64,000 bases of DNA from Ancrocorticia sp047501485 (GTDB lineage: Bacteria; Actinomycetota; Actinomycetes; Actinomycetales; Actinomycetaceae). The DNA is taken from assembly GCA_047501485.1 (NCBI GenBank), contig JAZDRN010000005.1, positions 1 through 64,000 on the forward strand. Reading direction: 5' to 3'. Below are positions 1 to 8,478 of this stretch, in pieces. The stretch's first letter is position 1; each line of letters starts with the position of its first letter. The position numbers and the translations under genes were made by a program. Below the pieces are notes generated by a model that saw nothing but the letters and a program-made list of their open reading frames with translations, did no database searches and had not been told where the DNA came from.

Positions 1-2
1 AC

Positions 3-95
3 CTCGTCGCCCTGGTCCGTGCCGGCGCCACCTTCGAGAAGGGCAAGCTCGTCGAACGACCCGAAGAATCAGGAGGTCAACAACACGTCGCGTGA
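3..95 (+). CDS. C-terminal fragment of an unidentified protein (possible transposase tail)
   Basis: An open frame enters from the left edge and stops at 93-95. It encodes about 30 residues (LVALVRAGATFEKGKLVERP, then a short polar tail). The family cannot be named from so little sequence. The neighbouring bacteriocin membrane gene loses its reading sense at about 110-125, so the simplest inference is that this is the 3' end of an insertion-sequence transposase whose right terminus lies just beyond the stop. It could also be an unrelated chromosomal gene. The upstream part lies outside the window. Confidence 0.4.
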   Translation, partial: LVALVRAGATFEKGKLVERPEESGGQQHVA

Positions 96-907
96 CACGC
101 CGATCCACAGGTCTTGACAATTACTCCCCAAAGTGTCTGAAGGAATTCAGAAACCTGTTGAAGGCCTCTGCTGGCTCCTATGTATGCCGTCATACCTGCA
201 AAACCGACGAGGGAAGGTATAGCGACATTTGCTAGTGCTGCGGACACATCCTGACGGTGGATCCGGGCGGTTGAAAAACCTGCGAGTAGTCGTAGGCTGC
301 GGGAACGGGCTTGCCCCACGAACCAAGCCATGAGGGAGGAAATCAGCAGCATTGCTATGGCAACGGTTGCGTTGCCGATTCCTGTTGAAAGGGCGGTGGC
401 AGTAGTGAGACCGCCTGTAGATGGAACCTCTTGTGGATAGACCGCCACATTGTTTGCTCGAGCCCACTCGGTTAAAGCCTCTGTAAAAGAGTTTGATTGG
501 GAAGCATGGTACAGTCCGCTAAGTGGACGATCCCCGAGAGCGGTTGCAGGTAATAACTGGCCGGTCAGAGTGGAATCGAACCACTCAATTCTTTGTCCAT
601 TGACGACTACGTTTTGTGAGTGCGGTAGATCCGTACCGAACCAGAATATGTCTTTCTTGCTTTCAAAATCATCGGAATCAGCAACGACTTTGATGAAAGT
701 GACGTCGTATTGGTCGGCAAGGGATACCAACCCCTCAATGAGTTCGGCTTTGGAAAGCGTCGCCGTGGAAACACTTATGTCAAATGTTTGACTTGTTCCA
801 AAGGGCGTTCGACTCTGCTCGACTTCGACTAAGCGCATCGCGAAGAGAGACACCACTACAGACAGCACAACGGAGACCAAGCGGATGCCCCAGCGGACTA
901 CTCTCAT
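77..907 (-). pseudogene. Truncated bacteriocin-associated integral membrane protein (lactococcin 972 locus)
   Basis: The product starts with a signal-anchor-like helix (residues about 5-27). An extracellular-type domain of about 150 residues follows, then two membrane segments (about 177-197 and 225-245). This order resembles the N-terminal third of the long multi-pass membrane proteins encoded beside lactococcin 972 bacteriocins, thought to act in immunity or export with an ABC ATPase. Those proteins usually have about 650-700 residues. Here the frame ends at about 276 with a Cys-rich tail that looks like read-through into foreign DNA, and no ATPase gene is present in the window. The gene lies downstream of the bacteriocin gene on the same strand. 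I infer loss of function by insertion or deletion at about 110-125. Confidence 0.6.
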
Positions 908-1077
908 CTACTTCACTCTCTCGACCTAGGAATGCTCCATATCCAGTACGTCCAACGAAACATCGAATGACCTCCGCTGCGCCCCTCACAAACTAGAGAT
1001 CGCGAATTGGAGGAGTGATTCAGATGCAGACCGCTGGCTGGGGCAGGTTATGAGGACCTTTCCCAGCCAGCGGAGGA

Positions 1078-1488
1078 CTAGCAGACGTTGTAGTAATATC
1101 GATCATTCGCTCCGGGATAGTTCACGCCCCAGAGTTCGGCAATCGACCAGTCCGTTGACCAAATGTTGGGACTTCGACTTGTACGGTTATCCATTGAGAC
1201 TGAGCTGCGATGGCAGCCGTTGACTATGTAATGCGAACGGACCTTCGCATTCCAGAAGCCATACTTCCACGTTCCGCCAACGAGCGGATACTTTGTGATC
1301 GGCCCGGGTGCCAACCAGAGTGGTTCCACGGTTGGAGCTGATGCGGTTTCTTCCAAGGTCGTGGTGGGCGCTGGAGCCTCCTCCTCACTAGCCCACGCTC
1401 CACTGGGAATTATGATTGTTGTAGCAATCATTCCCGCCGCAGCGAGTGCAGAGAATTTCCTCATTGATTTTTTCAGCAAAGTCGTCAC
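1078..1488 (-). CDS. Lactococcin 972 family bacteriocin precursor
   Basis: The 136-residue precursor has a basic N-terminus, a hydrophobic core (about residues 14-28) and an Ala-Trp-Ala-Ser stretch that fits signal peptidase cleavage near residue 33. An acidic Pro/Thr linker follows. The mature part begins with VGGTWKYG and contains spaced His, Ser and Tyr residues ending in NDRYYYNVC, the arrangement of the lactococcin 972 family (a secreted bacteriocin known in the type case to act on septum formation through lipid II). The next gene on the same strand encodes the family's usual membrane partner, which supports the call, but that gene is truncated here. Whether peptide is made or exported cannot be told from sequence. 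The final Cys and the internal NGCHRS Cys could form a disulfide. Confidence 0.75.
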   Translation of the reverse strand: MTTLLKKSMRKFSALAAAGMIATTIIIPSGAWASEEEAPAPTTTLEETASAPTVEPLWLAPGPITKYPLVGGTWKYGFWNAKVRSHYIVNGCHRSSVSMDNRTSRSPNIWSTDWSIAELWGVNYPGANDRYYYNVC

Positions 1489-1636
1489 CTCTCTAGAGCT
1501 GATAAACCGGTTCTCGATGTACTGGTGAGTATGGAGACCGGAGCGGAGGAGTTGCGGTATCTGCTTCTCCTATATCCCAAAATAGGTGGAAACCTGGAAT
1601 GCGCGCTATCGATCTTTGTTGACTCCTGAGGAAACG

Positions 1637-1987
1637 ATGAATAAGTGTCTCAAGACTTGTCTACAGTTAGATGTGAAAGGTCTTTGGATTACCGCATTGA
1701 GAACAATGGCGATACTTGATCGGTGGTCTTGGGACGAGGACGGCGTAAGGGTGAGAACAACTGATAAGGGAGCGGTTGTAGAGATGGTGTTCGGAGCTAA
1801 GTTGGCAAGCCTAGGGTTGGCCGTGATGTCCCTGATCGTTGGTTCGTTGGCCCCGCCGACGTTGGAGACTTCTCAATATTGGGGAATGGACAAATACCCA
1901 GGCCTTTTTGAGGGAGAGAAGCCAACTTCTACGGAAATTCTATGGGTTTGTAGGATCTTTCCAAATTTGCCAGGTTGCCAATCGTAG
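1637..1987 (+). CDS. Small hypothetical protein with one hydrophobic segment
   Basis: The protein has 116 residues. I chose ATG 1637 because TGAGGAA lies five bases upstream; an in-frame GTG at 1586 has no convincing ribosome site. One hydrophobic stretch (about residues 55-72, SLGLAVMSLIVGSLAPP) could be a membrane anchor. The C-terminus CRIFPNLPGCQS carries two Cys residues. No family is recognised. It stops ten bases before the histidine kinase gene and points the same way, so the two are probably co-transcribed. It is divergent from the bacteriocin gene. A role in sensing or in the bacteriocin locus is possible but rests only on position. Confidence 0.55.
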   Translation: MNKCLKTCLQLDVKGLWITALRTMAILDRWSWDEDGVRVRTTDKGAVVEMVFGAKLASLGLAVMSLIVGSLAPPTLETSQYWGMDKYPGLFEGEKPTSTEILWVCRIFPNLPGCQS

Positions 1988-1997
1988 GTTGTAGGAA

Positions 1998-3167
1998 ATG
2001 CCGTACGATAGGAAATTAGCAGAAAGTCCAGGGCCGTCGAGGCGTACATCCTGGCGCCATTTTGCTTTCCTCGCCTTTGCGTTTTTGTTGTGTTCATTTG
2101 AGCTGTGGATAGTTGTAGAAGACCCGCAGAGTTCTTCTACACAATTTTTGTGGATTGTAGCGGTGGCGGCTTGCCTGGCTTCCGCAGCTTGGTTTCCTGC
2201 TGTTGCTGGTAGCGCGGTCATCGGCCTCGTAACGGTCGCACAATTGTTTCCCTCGAGTACAGTCGATTTGGGTTTGTTATTTCTTGGCGTATTTGCGGTT
2301 GTTCTGGACTGGATTGCGCGAGGGTGGTGGGTGGCTGCGGTACTGGCTTTGTGCGTCCCTCAGATAACGCAGCTGTCAACATCGCAACACTTCGCCGCTG
2401 ACATTTTTGGAGTGGTGCTGGGTAGTTTCTTCGCAATTATCGGGGGACTGGCAGTACGCCATTTTGAGAATCGCAATAGGATTCTGGAACAGGAGCGCAC
2501 CACCGCTGAGGAAGCACTCGAGGCGGCGGAGCGAGCACAGGAGCAAATTCGTCGGGAAGTGGCCAGCACGCTGCACGATACGTTGGCAGCGGATCTCGTT
2601 AGGATGTCCATGAGTAGCCACTCCTTGGCGATGCGTAGCAAAGACTCGGAGGTTGCTGCCCTTGCTCGCGAATTGGAGGAATCTTCTCGCTCAACGTTGC
2701 GAGATCTGCGAGCTGTCATTGCAGCCGCTAGGTCCCAACAACGCAATGAGCATATACAAAGCACCGGGGAGGTTACCCAGACGTGCCGGGACATGCTTGC
2801 TGGGCGCAATATCGAGTTCGAGGTGGATATCCCGGAGGGCCTGGACGAAAAGTGCTCCATCGATCTGAGAAAGAATCTTTCACTCGTCATCCAAGAAGGC
2901 GCCGTCAATATCCTGAAGTATGCGAAGGCTGGTTCGCAGGCAACTCTCTCCGTTCAAATGTCCGTTGGTGGTGATGTCGACCTGATGCTCGTCAATGAGC
3001 GCGGCAACGATCTTCCAGAGGATGGTGGAGCACTCTCAGGTGGTTTCGGGCTTGAGAGCCTCCAGGCACGCATCGCATCCAGTGGCGGCTTCCTACAAGT
3101 GAGCCGGAGGGAGTCCCGCTGGATCATGGTTGCCCATTTGGTGGAACCGGCGAAGGAAAGAATATGA
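1998..3167 (+). CDS. Sensor histidine kinase, NarL/LiaS (HisKA_3) type
   Basis: This is a membrane sensor kinase that should phosphorylate the response regulator encoded next to it. About five hydrophobic segments (residues 21-40, 50-66, 68-84, 91-105, 111-121, with another at 136-153) form the input region with no large extracellular domain, as in intramembrane-sensing kinases. A coiled-coil linker (about 157-187) leads to the HisKA_3 dimerisation helix with the phospho-acceptor His near residue 193 in STLHDTLA. The HATPase part shows the N-box (VIQEGAVNILKYA) and G-box (GGFGLESLQARI). The 389 residues are normal for the family. The stop overlaps the regulator start by four bases (ATGA). Kinases of this group often respond to cell-envelope stress, but the signal is unknown here. 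Confidence 0.88.
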   Translation: MPYDRKLAESPGPSRRTSWRHFAFLAFAFLLCSFELWIVVEDPQSSSTQFLWIVAVAACLASAAWFPAVAGSAVIGLVTVAQLFPSSTVDLGLLFLGVFAVVLDWIARGWWVAAVLALCVPQITQLSTSQHFAADIFGVVLGSFFAIIGGLAVRHFENRNRILEQERTTAEEALEAAERAQEQIRREVASTLHDTLAADLVRMSMSSHSLAMRSKDSEVAALARELEESSRSTLRDLRAVIAAARSQQRNEHIQSTGEVTQTCRDMLAGRNIEFEVDIPEGLDEKCSIDLRKNLSLVIQEGAVNILKYAKAGSQATLSVQMSVGGDVDLMLVNERGNDLPEDGGALSGGFGLESLQARIASSGGFLQVSRRESRWIMVAHLVEPAKERI

Positions 3168-3817
3168 TCCGGGTAGCTGCGGCAGACGATGATCCAGTTG
3201 TTCTCAAGTACATTGCCTGGGCTTTGGAGGAGACTCCGGATATCCACGTGGTCTCCGAGGCCTCTAACGGGCAAGAGCTTCTGCAGTTACTGGAAGAAAA
3301 TGTGGTGGATGTTGCCCTCGTCGATATCGACATGCCGGTTCTCGATGGAATTGCGGTAACGGAGCAGATCAAGCGCTTTTTCCCGAATGTCACGGTCATC
3401 ATCCTGACCGCGTTCGAAAAAGAAGACACATTGGGGCGGGCGCTTGCGGCGGGAGCAGCTGGGTTCTTGACTAAAGACACCCCGTTGGATGTGTTGCCTG
3501 CGCTCGTGAAGGAGGCATACGCCGGCGGCACGGTGCTGGGTACTCGCCCTGCCAGCATCCTTGTTGATACTTACCGCAACCAGGCGATTCGCCGGCAAGA
3601 GGATAGCGAGTTCGTCGAAGCCGTGGAGTCATTGCCGACCGTCATCAGAAGAGTCTTCTCACTCGTCGTCGTCGCCTTGCCGAACAAGGTCATTGCGAAA
3701 GAACTTGGCCTCACGGCATCGACTGTTCGCACCTACGTCACGCGTATCCTCGATGCGACGAAGTGCGAGTCGCGAACGCAGCTTGCTGTCCGCGCGATAG
3801 CGGCAGGACTTGAGTAA
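3164..3817 (+). CDS. Response regulator, NarL/LuxR family
   Basis: A DNA-binding partner of the upstream kinase. The receiver domain (residues 1-120) has the acidic pair ADDD at 7-10, the phospho-acceptor Asp54 in VALVDIDMP, Thr82 and Lys104 (FLTKDTP). A LuxR-type helix-turn-helix follows (about residues 155-212), with IAKELGLTASTVRTYVTRI matching the recognition helix region. The length of 217 residues is typical. It overlaps the kinase gene by four bases, so the pair is translationally coupled. Target genes are unknown; the nearby bacteriocin gene is one candidate. Confidence 0.9.
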   Translation: MIRVAAADDDPVVLKYIAWALEETPDIHVVSEASNGQELLQLLEENVVDVALVDIDMPVLDGIAVTEQIKRFFPNVTVIILTAFEKEDTLGRALAAGAAGFLTKDTPLDVLPALVKEAYAGGTVLGTRPASILVDTYRNQAIRRQEDSEFVEAVESLPTVIRRVFSLVVVALPNKVIAKELGLTASTVRTYVTRILDATKCESRTQLAVRAIAAGLE

Positions 3818-3871
3818 GCTGTCGGTGACGGAGTTCAAGCCCGAACATGTGGTGGAATCGAACGTCACCAA

Positions 3872-3949
3872 AGAGGTCACGGTTCGCGCGAGAGGTCACC
3901 GTTAGGACATTGTCAGAAGTGTGGCCTCTCGCCGAAAGTGTGGCCTCTC
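3872..3949. repeat. Four copies of a 9-10 bp motif in both orientations
   Basis: AGAGGTCAC occurs at 3872-3880 and GAGAGGTCAC at 3890-3899. GTGGCCTCTC occurs at 3921-3930 and again at 3940-3949. The second pair is the reverse complement of the first with one mismatch, so the inner copies can pair as a stem. The block lies between the 3' ends of the response regulator and the patatin gene, so it may be a terminator region or a remnant of a mobile-element end. Confidence 0.4.
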
Positions 3950-4039
3950 TCTCCAGGCTCCACACCAATCACCACTGTTTCGACGTCGTGCAACCGGCGG
4001 GCTCCTTGCTCAACCGCCGTAGTGCGCCCGCTCAACCGT

Positions 4040-4915
4040 CTAGAGCTCCAGGAATCGCTTGAGGTCGGGCAGCATGCGCTCTATCTGCAGTTCTCCGGCA
4101 CGGTAGTTGGCCCGCAGCTTCGCCACCTTCTTCTCATGGTTGGAGACCATCATCTTCTCGGGGAAATACAGCCACGCCCGGCCCTGACGCTCCAGTTCGA
4201 AGAGCTGATCGCGGGTGCGGTTGTAGTGCATCCAACGTTCCGTCAGCGCCCGAGCCACCGTCGGGTACTCGCGGAAATAACGATGGTAGAACTGGGGCCG
4301 CGAGGGTGCCGCTTTGCGGTAGGAACGCGGCCGCGTCATGACGACGACGAAGTTCTCGTACCCGTCCGCCATCGCCGCGTCGAGTGGGATGCCCCCGGAG
4401 GTTCCGATGGCGCCGTCGACGTACAATTCGTCGTCGATCATAGTGGGCAGCATGAGTCCAGGCATGCTGGAGGAGGCGCGGACCTTCTTCATCAGGTCCT
4501 GGCGATCGCGTATGGAGTCCTTGCTCCAGTAGACGGTCTCGCCGTCACCGACCCGGAAGGCCCCGATGCGCATCTGAGCCGGGTGATTCGTGAAGGCGGA
4601 GAAATCGTAGGGCAGGGCCTGCCCTACATCGGTGGTGTTCTCATAGATATACTCGGCGTTGAAATATCCCTGCCCGCGTACGAAAGTGCGGACTCCGCCG
4701 ACGTTGGGGTCAGCGAGGAAGTCCACCCAGCATTTTCTTGTGCGCTCGATATCGCCGCCCAGATAGTTGACGGTGTTGGAAGATCCCGCTGAGATCCCAG
4801 AGACGTGAGGGAACGTTATTCCCTCATTCATGAGCGCAACGGCAACAGGTGAGGTTCCGCTTGCCCGCATTCCTCCGCCTTCGAAGATGAGGGCAGTGCT
4901 CTCCAGTGACGGCAT
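4040..4915 (-). CDS. Patatin-like phospholipase / acyl hydrolase
   Basis: This is a cytoplasmic-type lipid acyl hydrolase of the bacterial patatin family. The oxyanion motif GGGMRA is at residues 13-18. The nucleophile elbow GISAG carries Ser42, and DGA near residue 167 carries the catalytic Asp of the Ser-Asp dyad. The 291 residues match the RssA/YjjU-like group. There is no signal peptide. The start ATG at 4915 is preceded by an A/G-rich stretch (GAAAGGAAAAC). It is convergent with the response regulator gene. The natural substrate cannot be read from sequence. Confidence 0.88.
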   Translation of the reverse strand: MPSLESTALIFEGGGMRASGTSPVAVALMNEGITFPHVSGISAGSSNTVNYLGGDIERTRKCWVDFLADPNVGGVRTFVRGQGYFNAEYIYENTTDVGQALPYDFSAFTNHPAQMRIGAFRVGDGETVYWSKDSIRDRQDLMKKVRASSSMPGLMLPTMIDDELYVDGAIGTSGGIPLDAAMADGYENFVVVMTRPRSYRKAAPSRPQFYHRYFREYPTVARALTERWMHYNRTRDQLFELERQGRAWLYFPEKMMVSNHEKKVAKLRANYRAGELQIERMLPDLKRFLEL

Positions 4916-5044
4916 GGTTTTCCTTTCGACCCATACAGTCTAATTGGTGAGAACAATCCGTCAGGTGTGCGAACGGGAGAAGTGGGTAGCGCTTGTGACA
5001 GGATTGCGGAAGCTCCGGGTTGGTAAAGGGAAGGAAGGTCTGTT

Positions 5045-5698
5045 GTGGACGATGGTATTGCCGTTGTTATGCCGCTGGTGATTCTTGCGATAGTCGTATC
5101 GCTGCTGGTGGGCGCTTTTTGGTTTTCGCATCGCCAACGGCGTCGCATCATGGAGTACGCGACCGCCAACAGTTTGCGGTATGTGCAGAGGGACCGTGAC
5201 CTGGGTAAATATCTTCGCGATAGTGTCGGAGTATCGGGCTCCAGTCATGTGGCGCTCAATATTTTGGAGAGCGCCGGGCAGGATGGTTTCCGATACGGAA
5301 ATCTGAAATGGACCACCGGATCCGGCGATAACAAGTCAACCCACTACCAAGAGTTCTTCATCTTTCCCATTCCCGCACAGTTCCCCAACACACGGATCCA
5401 ACCAGAGGGATTCTTCGGTCGCGCGATGAACGACATCAATACCGAATGGATGGAGTTCAACAAGGAATGGGACGTGCGGTCGGACAATCCCCACTTCGCC
5501 TCCGCCCTACTCAGCCCCCGCATGCAAGAGTTTCTCATGTCTATGCAGGGGCTGGCCTTCTATCTGCGCCCCGGCCGGTTGCTCATCATGGGCGGAAAAT
5601 ACGGTCACGAGAAGTGCTTCCAATACAGAGATGTGGCAGTGCAGTGGCGCTCCCTCGTGGTCCCTTTCCTGTGGGATGACTACGGCACACGGAGGTGA
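5045..5698 (+). CDS. Membrane-anchored hypothetical protein
   Basis: The product has 217 residues. The GTG start at 5045 is preferred because AAGGAAGG lies seven bases upstream; the next in-frame ATG (5069) falls inside the membrane helix. One N-terminal transmembrane segment (about residues 8-27) is followed by RQRRR, which places the remaining soluble domain in the cytoplasm. The soluble part has conserved-looking aromatic patches (YQEFFIFPIP, GLAFYLRPGRLLIMGGKY) that recall DUF3137-type bacterial membrane proteins, but I cannot assign the family firmly. It is divergent from the patatin gene and stands alone. Confidence 0.65.
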   Translation: MDDGIAVVMPLVILAIVVSLLVGAFWFSHRQRRRIMEYATANSLRYVQRDRDLGKYLRDSVGVSGSSHVALNILESAGQDGFRYGNLKWTTGSGDNKSTHYQEFFIFPIPAQFPNTRIQPEGFFGRAMNDINTEWMEFNKEWDVRSDNPHFASALLSPRMQEFLMSMQGLAFYLRPGRLLIMGGKYGHEKCFQYRDVAVQWRSLVVPFLWDDYGTRR

Positions 5699-5728
5699 GG
5701 CGTTTGGCAGTGCCGGAGTTGGCTCGGG

Positions 5729-5815
5729 CAGCGGGTGTTCGGCGTCGCCATGGGAGCGACCGTGTTCTGCCAGTGGCTCTCCAACACGGTGGTGACCTTC
5801 CTCTTCGCGAACTTG
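5729..5815 (+). pseudogene. Remnant of a sugar MFS transporter
   Basis: A short in-frame stretch reads RVFGVAMGATVFCQWLSNTV followed by VTFLF. It matches the eleventh-helix region of sugar-porter MFS proteins, including the intact transporter at 14996-16474, which has VRGLTMGFAIFCQWISNMLV there. No start, upstream helices or downstream helices are present, so it is a fossil fragment. It is not derived from the intact copy by simple duplication, since the residues differ at several places. Confidence 0.55.
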
Positions 5816-5877
5816 CCGCCGGGAAGTCTGGCAAGGTCCCCGCGATCGTCGTCGTACCGTCTTGATGTTTCGCAAAC

Positions 5878-5936
5878 TTGAGGGTTAGCACGCGAACTCG
5901 ACCTTTATCGCGTCAAGTTCGCGTGCTAACCCTCAA
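5878..5936. repeat. Hairpin repeat, copy 1 of 3
   Basis: Perfect 21-bp inverted arms (5878-5898 and 5916-5936) enclose a 17-nt loop. The arm begins TTGAGGGTTAGCACGCGAAC. Two further copies with nearly the same arms occur at 27595-27655 and 28920-28980. Neither flank has a run of T, so a plain intrinsic terminator is not an obvious explanation. Confidence 0.75.
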
Positions 5937-6027
5937 TCTCGGCGGAATTCTAATGTGCGCCGGCCTGCTACCGGAGCTGTGGTGTGCTCACATCCGTTCA
6001 GGAGGGTGAGCACACCACGCCCGGCCG

Positions 6028-7356
6028 CTACTGCAGGGCGCGATTGTATTTCAGCGAGTTGACCTTGCAGGAGCATTCGGTGGCGATGTTGATGTTCTGG
6101 GACACCTTGCCCTCCGCCCGCAGCTCCAGCAACTGCGGTACGACCTTGTCACGCAGCGTCCACGGATCTATGGTGTTCACGTAGATCTTGGTGCCGCCCT
6201 CGAACCCCGCCAGGGTGGACACGCGCCACTTGAGGAGAATGCGCCACGGCATCGGCACGTCGAGGTCTACCGGTTGGCAGTACCATTCCTCATTGGTGGG
6301 GATGAGTGGGCCGGTGGCCGCGTGCATCGCGTGCACCAGGTCGGACATGTCGCGCAGTTCTTCGGGACTATGCTGCCACGGCTGTACGGATGCCGAGCGG
6401 CTCCATACCTCCAACGTGGGGTAGCGATGGCCGAACCCAGCGATAGCCACGGCGTTGCGATTCTCCGCGATCACGAGATTCTGGTAGCCGGCATAGTCGA
6501 CGGCGGCCTCGTTGTAATAGTTCGGGTTGTTGCGAACTTTCGGTGCCTCAACCCGTGCGTTGACCGAGCGTTCGTCGATCGCCACGAGCTGCTTGTGCAG
6601 GTGATCGAAGGAGGCTCCCGCCGGCTTCAGCCAGTTCTGGAAGACCTGCACGTACTTGGCGTAGCGGTTCTGTTCGTAGAGGTCGCGCATGGCATCGACC
6701 GTCAGGCGCATGTACCACGAGTGTTCCAGCGGAGTCAGGGCGCCGGAGGAGGCGACCTGCGAGGTGTCCGTGGCGCCGTCGACGAAATGACGTCGCGCCA
6801 CCACCACATCGTGCCCGCCGCCGAAGAACGGCTTGGCGAGCTCCAACTTCTCCCACTCCGGCAGACGTTCCCATTCCTCGGTGTTCACATGCGAGGCGCG
6901 GGCCTTCTGCTCGATGACAGCGAGGGCGTGGGCACGCCCGGCTGGATCGGAGAGGTAACGCTCCATGCGCTCCTGGGCTGCCACCGGCATCTTGTAACCG
7001 TAGTTCTGTACCCAATAGTCATAGGAGACTATCTCGAACAGGTTGGGGATGCGGCGGAACTCCCAGGGCTCCGCGAGATCGTCGACCCGCGTACCGCGAA
7101 GGATCTTGGCGCCCTCACCCTCGCGGACGATGCGGGCCTTCTCCGGGGGCGTCTCCAGGATTCGATCCCAGCAGAAGGCGCAATGGCGGCCCAGATCCCC
7201 GACGGGTTGCGGGTTCGCAGGCACGACTTCCAGCGGACGATTGGCCCTCCCCGGAACCGTCCACACCTCCGTGTCGGAAAAGGGATTCAGTTGTTTGATG
7301 GTGCCGTCGGCCATCTTGGTGAGCTGCGGCGGTATCGAGGTGTGGCTATGACGCAT
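6028..7356 (-). CDS. DUF4921 family protein (HIT / GalT-like)
   Basis: The protein has 442 residues and belongs to a family related to galactose-1-phosphate uridylyltransferases. A zinc-type pair HCAFCWDR (Cys59, Cys62) lies near the N-terminus. A histidine-triad-like segment SFDHLHKQLVA near residue 250 corresponds to the HIT catalytic loop. SCKVNSLKYNRALQ closes the protein. The reaction is unknown; a nucleotidyl transfer or hydrolysis on a sugar phosphate is a reasonable inference. It reads the same way as the glucokinase gene just upstream but is separated from it by 180 bases, which hold a short GC-rich inverted repeat (about 7476-7502). Confidence 0.8.
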   Translation of the reverse strand: MRHSHTSIPPQLTKMADGTIKQLNPFSDTEVWTVPGRANRPLEVVPANPQPVGDLGRHCAFCWDRILETPPEKARIVREGEGAKILRGTRVDDLAEPWEFRRIPNLFEIVSYDYWVQNYGYKMPVAAQERMERYLSDPAGRAHALAVIEQKARASHVNTEEWERLPEWEKLELAKPFFGGGHDVVVARRHFVDGATDTSQVASSGALTPLEHSWYMRLTVDAMRDLYEQNRYAKYVQVFQNWLKPAGASFDHLHKQLVAIDERSVNARVEAPKVRNNPNYYNEAAVDYAGYQNLVIAENRNAVAIAGFGHRYPTLEVWSRSASVQPWQHSPEELRDMSDLVHAMHAATGPLIPTNEEWYCQPVDLDVPMPWRILLKWRVSTLAGFEGGTKIYVNTIDPWTLRDKVVPQLLELRAEGKVSQNINIATECSCKVNSLKYNRALQ

Positions 7357-7536
7357 GTCTCAAGCCTAGTCGTCTCAGAGGCAAAAGGTGTACTTAGTGG
7401 CAAGGTAAGAGCGCCCAAATCAATGGCTCCCTCAGTCCTGTGTCGGCAACGCCTCAGGCAAGTACGGCTCACTACCGCGGGCCCTGTACCGGGCTTGCGG
7501 CGGTGAGAAGTGGAGTCGTGGCCGGCTGCGAGCCGG

Positions 7537-8478
7537 TTATTGCCGGGCCAGATCCGCTGCCCCGATGATGCCTGCATCGTTGCCCAGCATCGCTACGCCG
7601 ATCGGGATCTCCGGCCGGTAGGAAGCTGCCGTCAACAGATTGCGGAACGAATCCCGGGTGGGTGCCAGCAGAAGATCTCCCGTTTCGCACACGCCGCCTG
7701 CCAGGACGAACATCTCAGGATCGAGAGTTGCCGCTAGATCCGCGAGCCCCGAGCCCATCCAATACCCGATCGATCGGAAACAGGCAAGTGCCGTAGCATC
7801 GCCCTCCTCGGCCGCCTGCGAAACCATCGTGCCGACGATCTTCTCGGGATCTCCACCAGCCAGTTCCAGCAGCCGTGCCGATTCCCCTGGGGCATTCGTC
7901 GCGAAGTCGCGGGCTTCGCGCACCAGCGCGTTCCCGGAGGAATAGGCCTCCCAGCAGCCGAAGCGCCCACAGCCACAGGGGCGCCCATGGGGAACCATAT
8001 TGATATGGCCGATCTCGGCGCCGAAACCGCTCGTGCCCCTCAGCAGCTGGTTGCTGATGATGATCCCGCCACCGATCCCCGTTCCGACAGTCACGATGAT
8101 GGCCGAGTTTGTGCCCGCTGCGGCACCGAAGCGGAATTCGGCCCATGCGGCCGCATTGGCATCGTTTTCGACGACGACGTGTTGACCCGTCTTCTCCTCC
8201 ACACGCCGGGCAAGAGGCTCGTTACGCCAGGCGAGGTTCGGGGCGAAGATGACGGAGCTGCGAGCGGCATCCACGAAACCGGCCGCACCGATGCCGATGG
8301 CGGAGATGTCGTAGGACTTCGCCAACTCGTTCACGCATTCCGCGATGACCCCGACGACGGCGTCCGGGCTTTGGGCCGGGGTCGGTTTGCGGACGGAGGC
8401 GAGAAGCTCGCCGTCCTCGGTCACGGCTCCCGCTGCGATTTTTGTGCCGCCCACGTCGACACCGATGGTGATACTCAT
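7537..8478 (-). CDS. glk: ROK family glucokinase
   Basis: This enzyme phosphorylates glucose to glucose-6-phosphate with ATP in the cytoplasm. The phosphate-binding loop GVDVGGTKIAAG is at residues 5-16. VENDANAAAWAE carries the sugar-binding Asn-Asp. TVGTGIGGGI is the second phosphate loop. EIGHINM and the zinc motif CGCGRFGCWE are characteristic of ROK kinases. The 313 residues and lack of an N-terminal helix-turn-helix point to a kinase rather than a ROK repressor. It is divergent from the MFS gene at 8666. An AACGA-TTT-TCGTT inverted repeat (8504-8516) lies 26 bases upstream and could be an operator. Confidence 0.9.
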   Translation of the reverse strand: MSITIGVDVGGTKIAAGAVTEDGELLASVRKPTPAQSPDAVVGVIAECVNELAKSYDISAIGIGAAGFVDAARSSVIFAPNLAWRNEPLARRVEEKTGQHVVVENDANAAAWAEFRFGAAAGTNSAIIVTVGTGIGGGIIISNQLLRGTSGFGAEIGHINMVPHGRPCGCGRFGCWEAYSSGNALVREARDFATNAPGESARLLELAGGDPEKIVGTMVSQAAEEGDATALACFRSIGYWMGSGLADLAATLDPEMFVLAGGVCETGDLLLAPTRDSFRNLLTAASYRPEIPIGVAMLGNDAGIIGAADLARQ

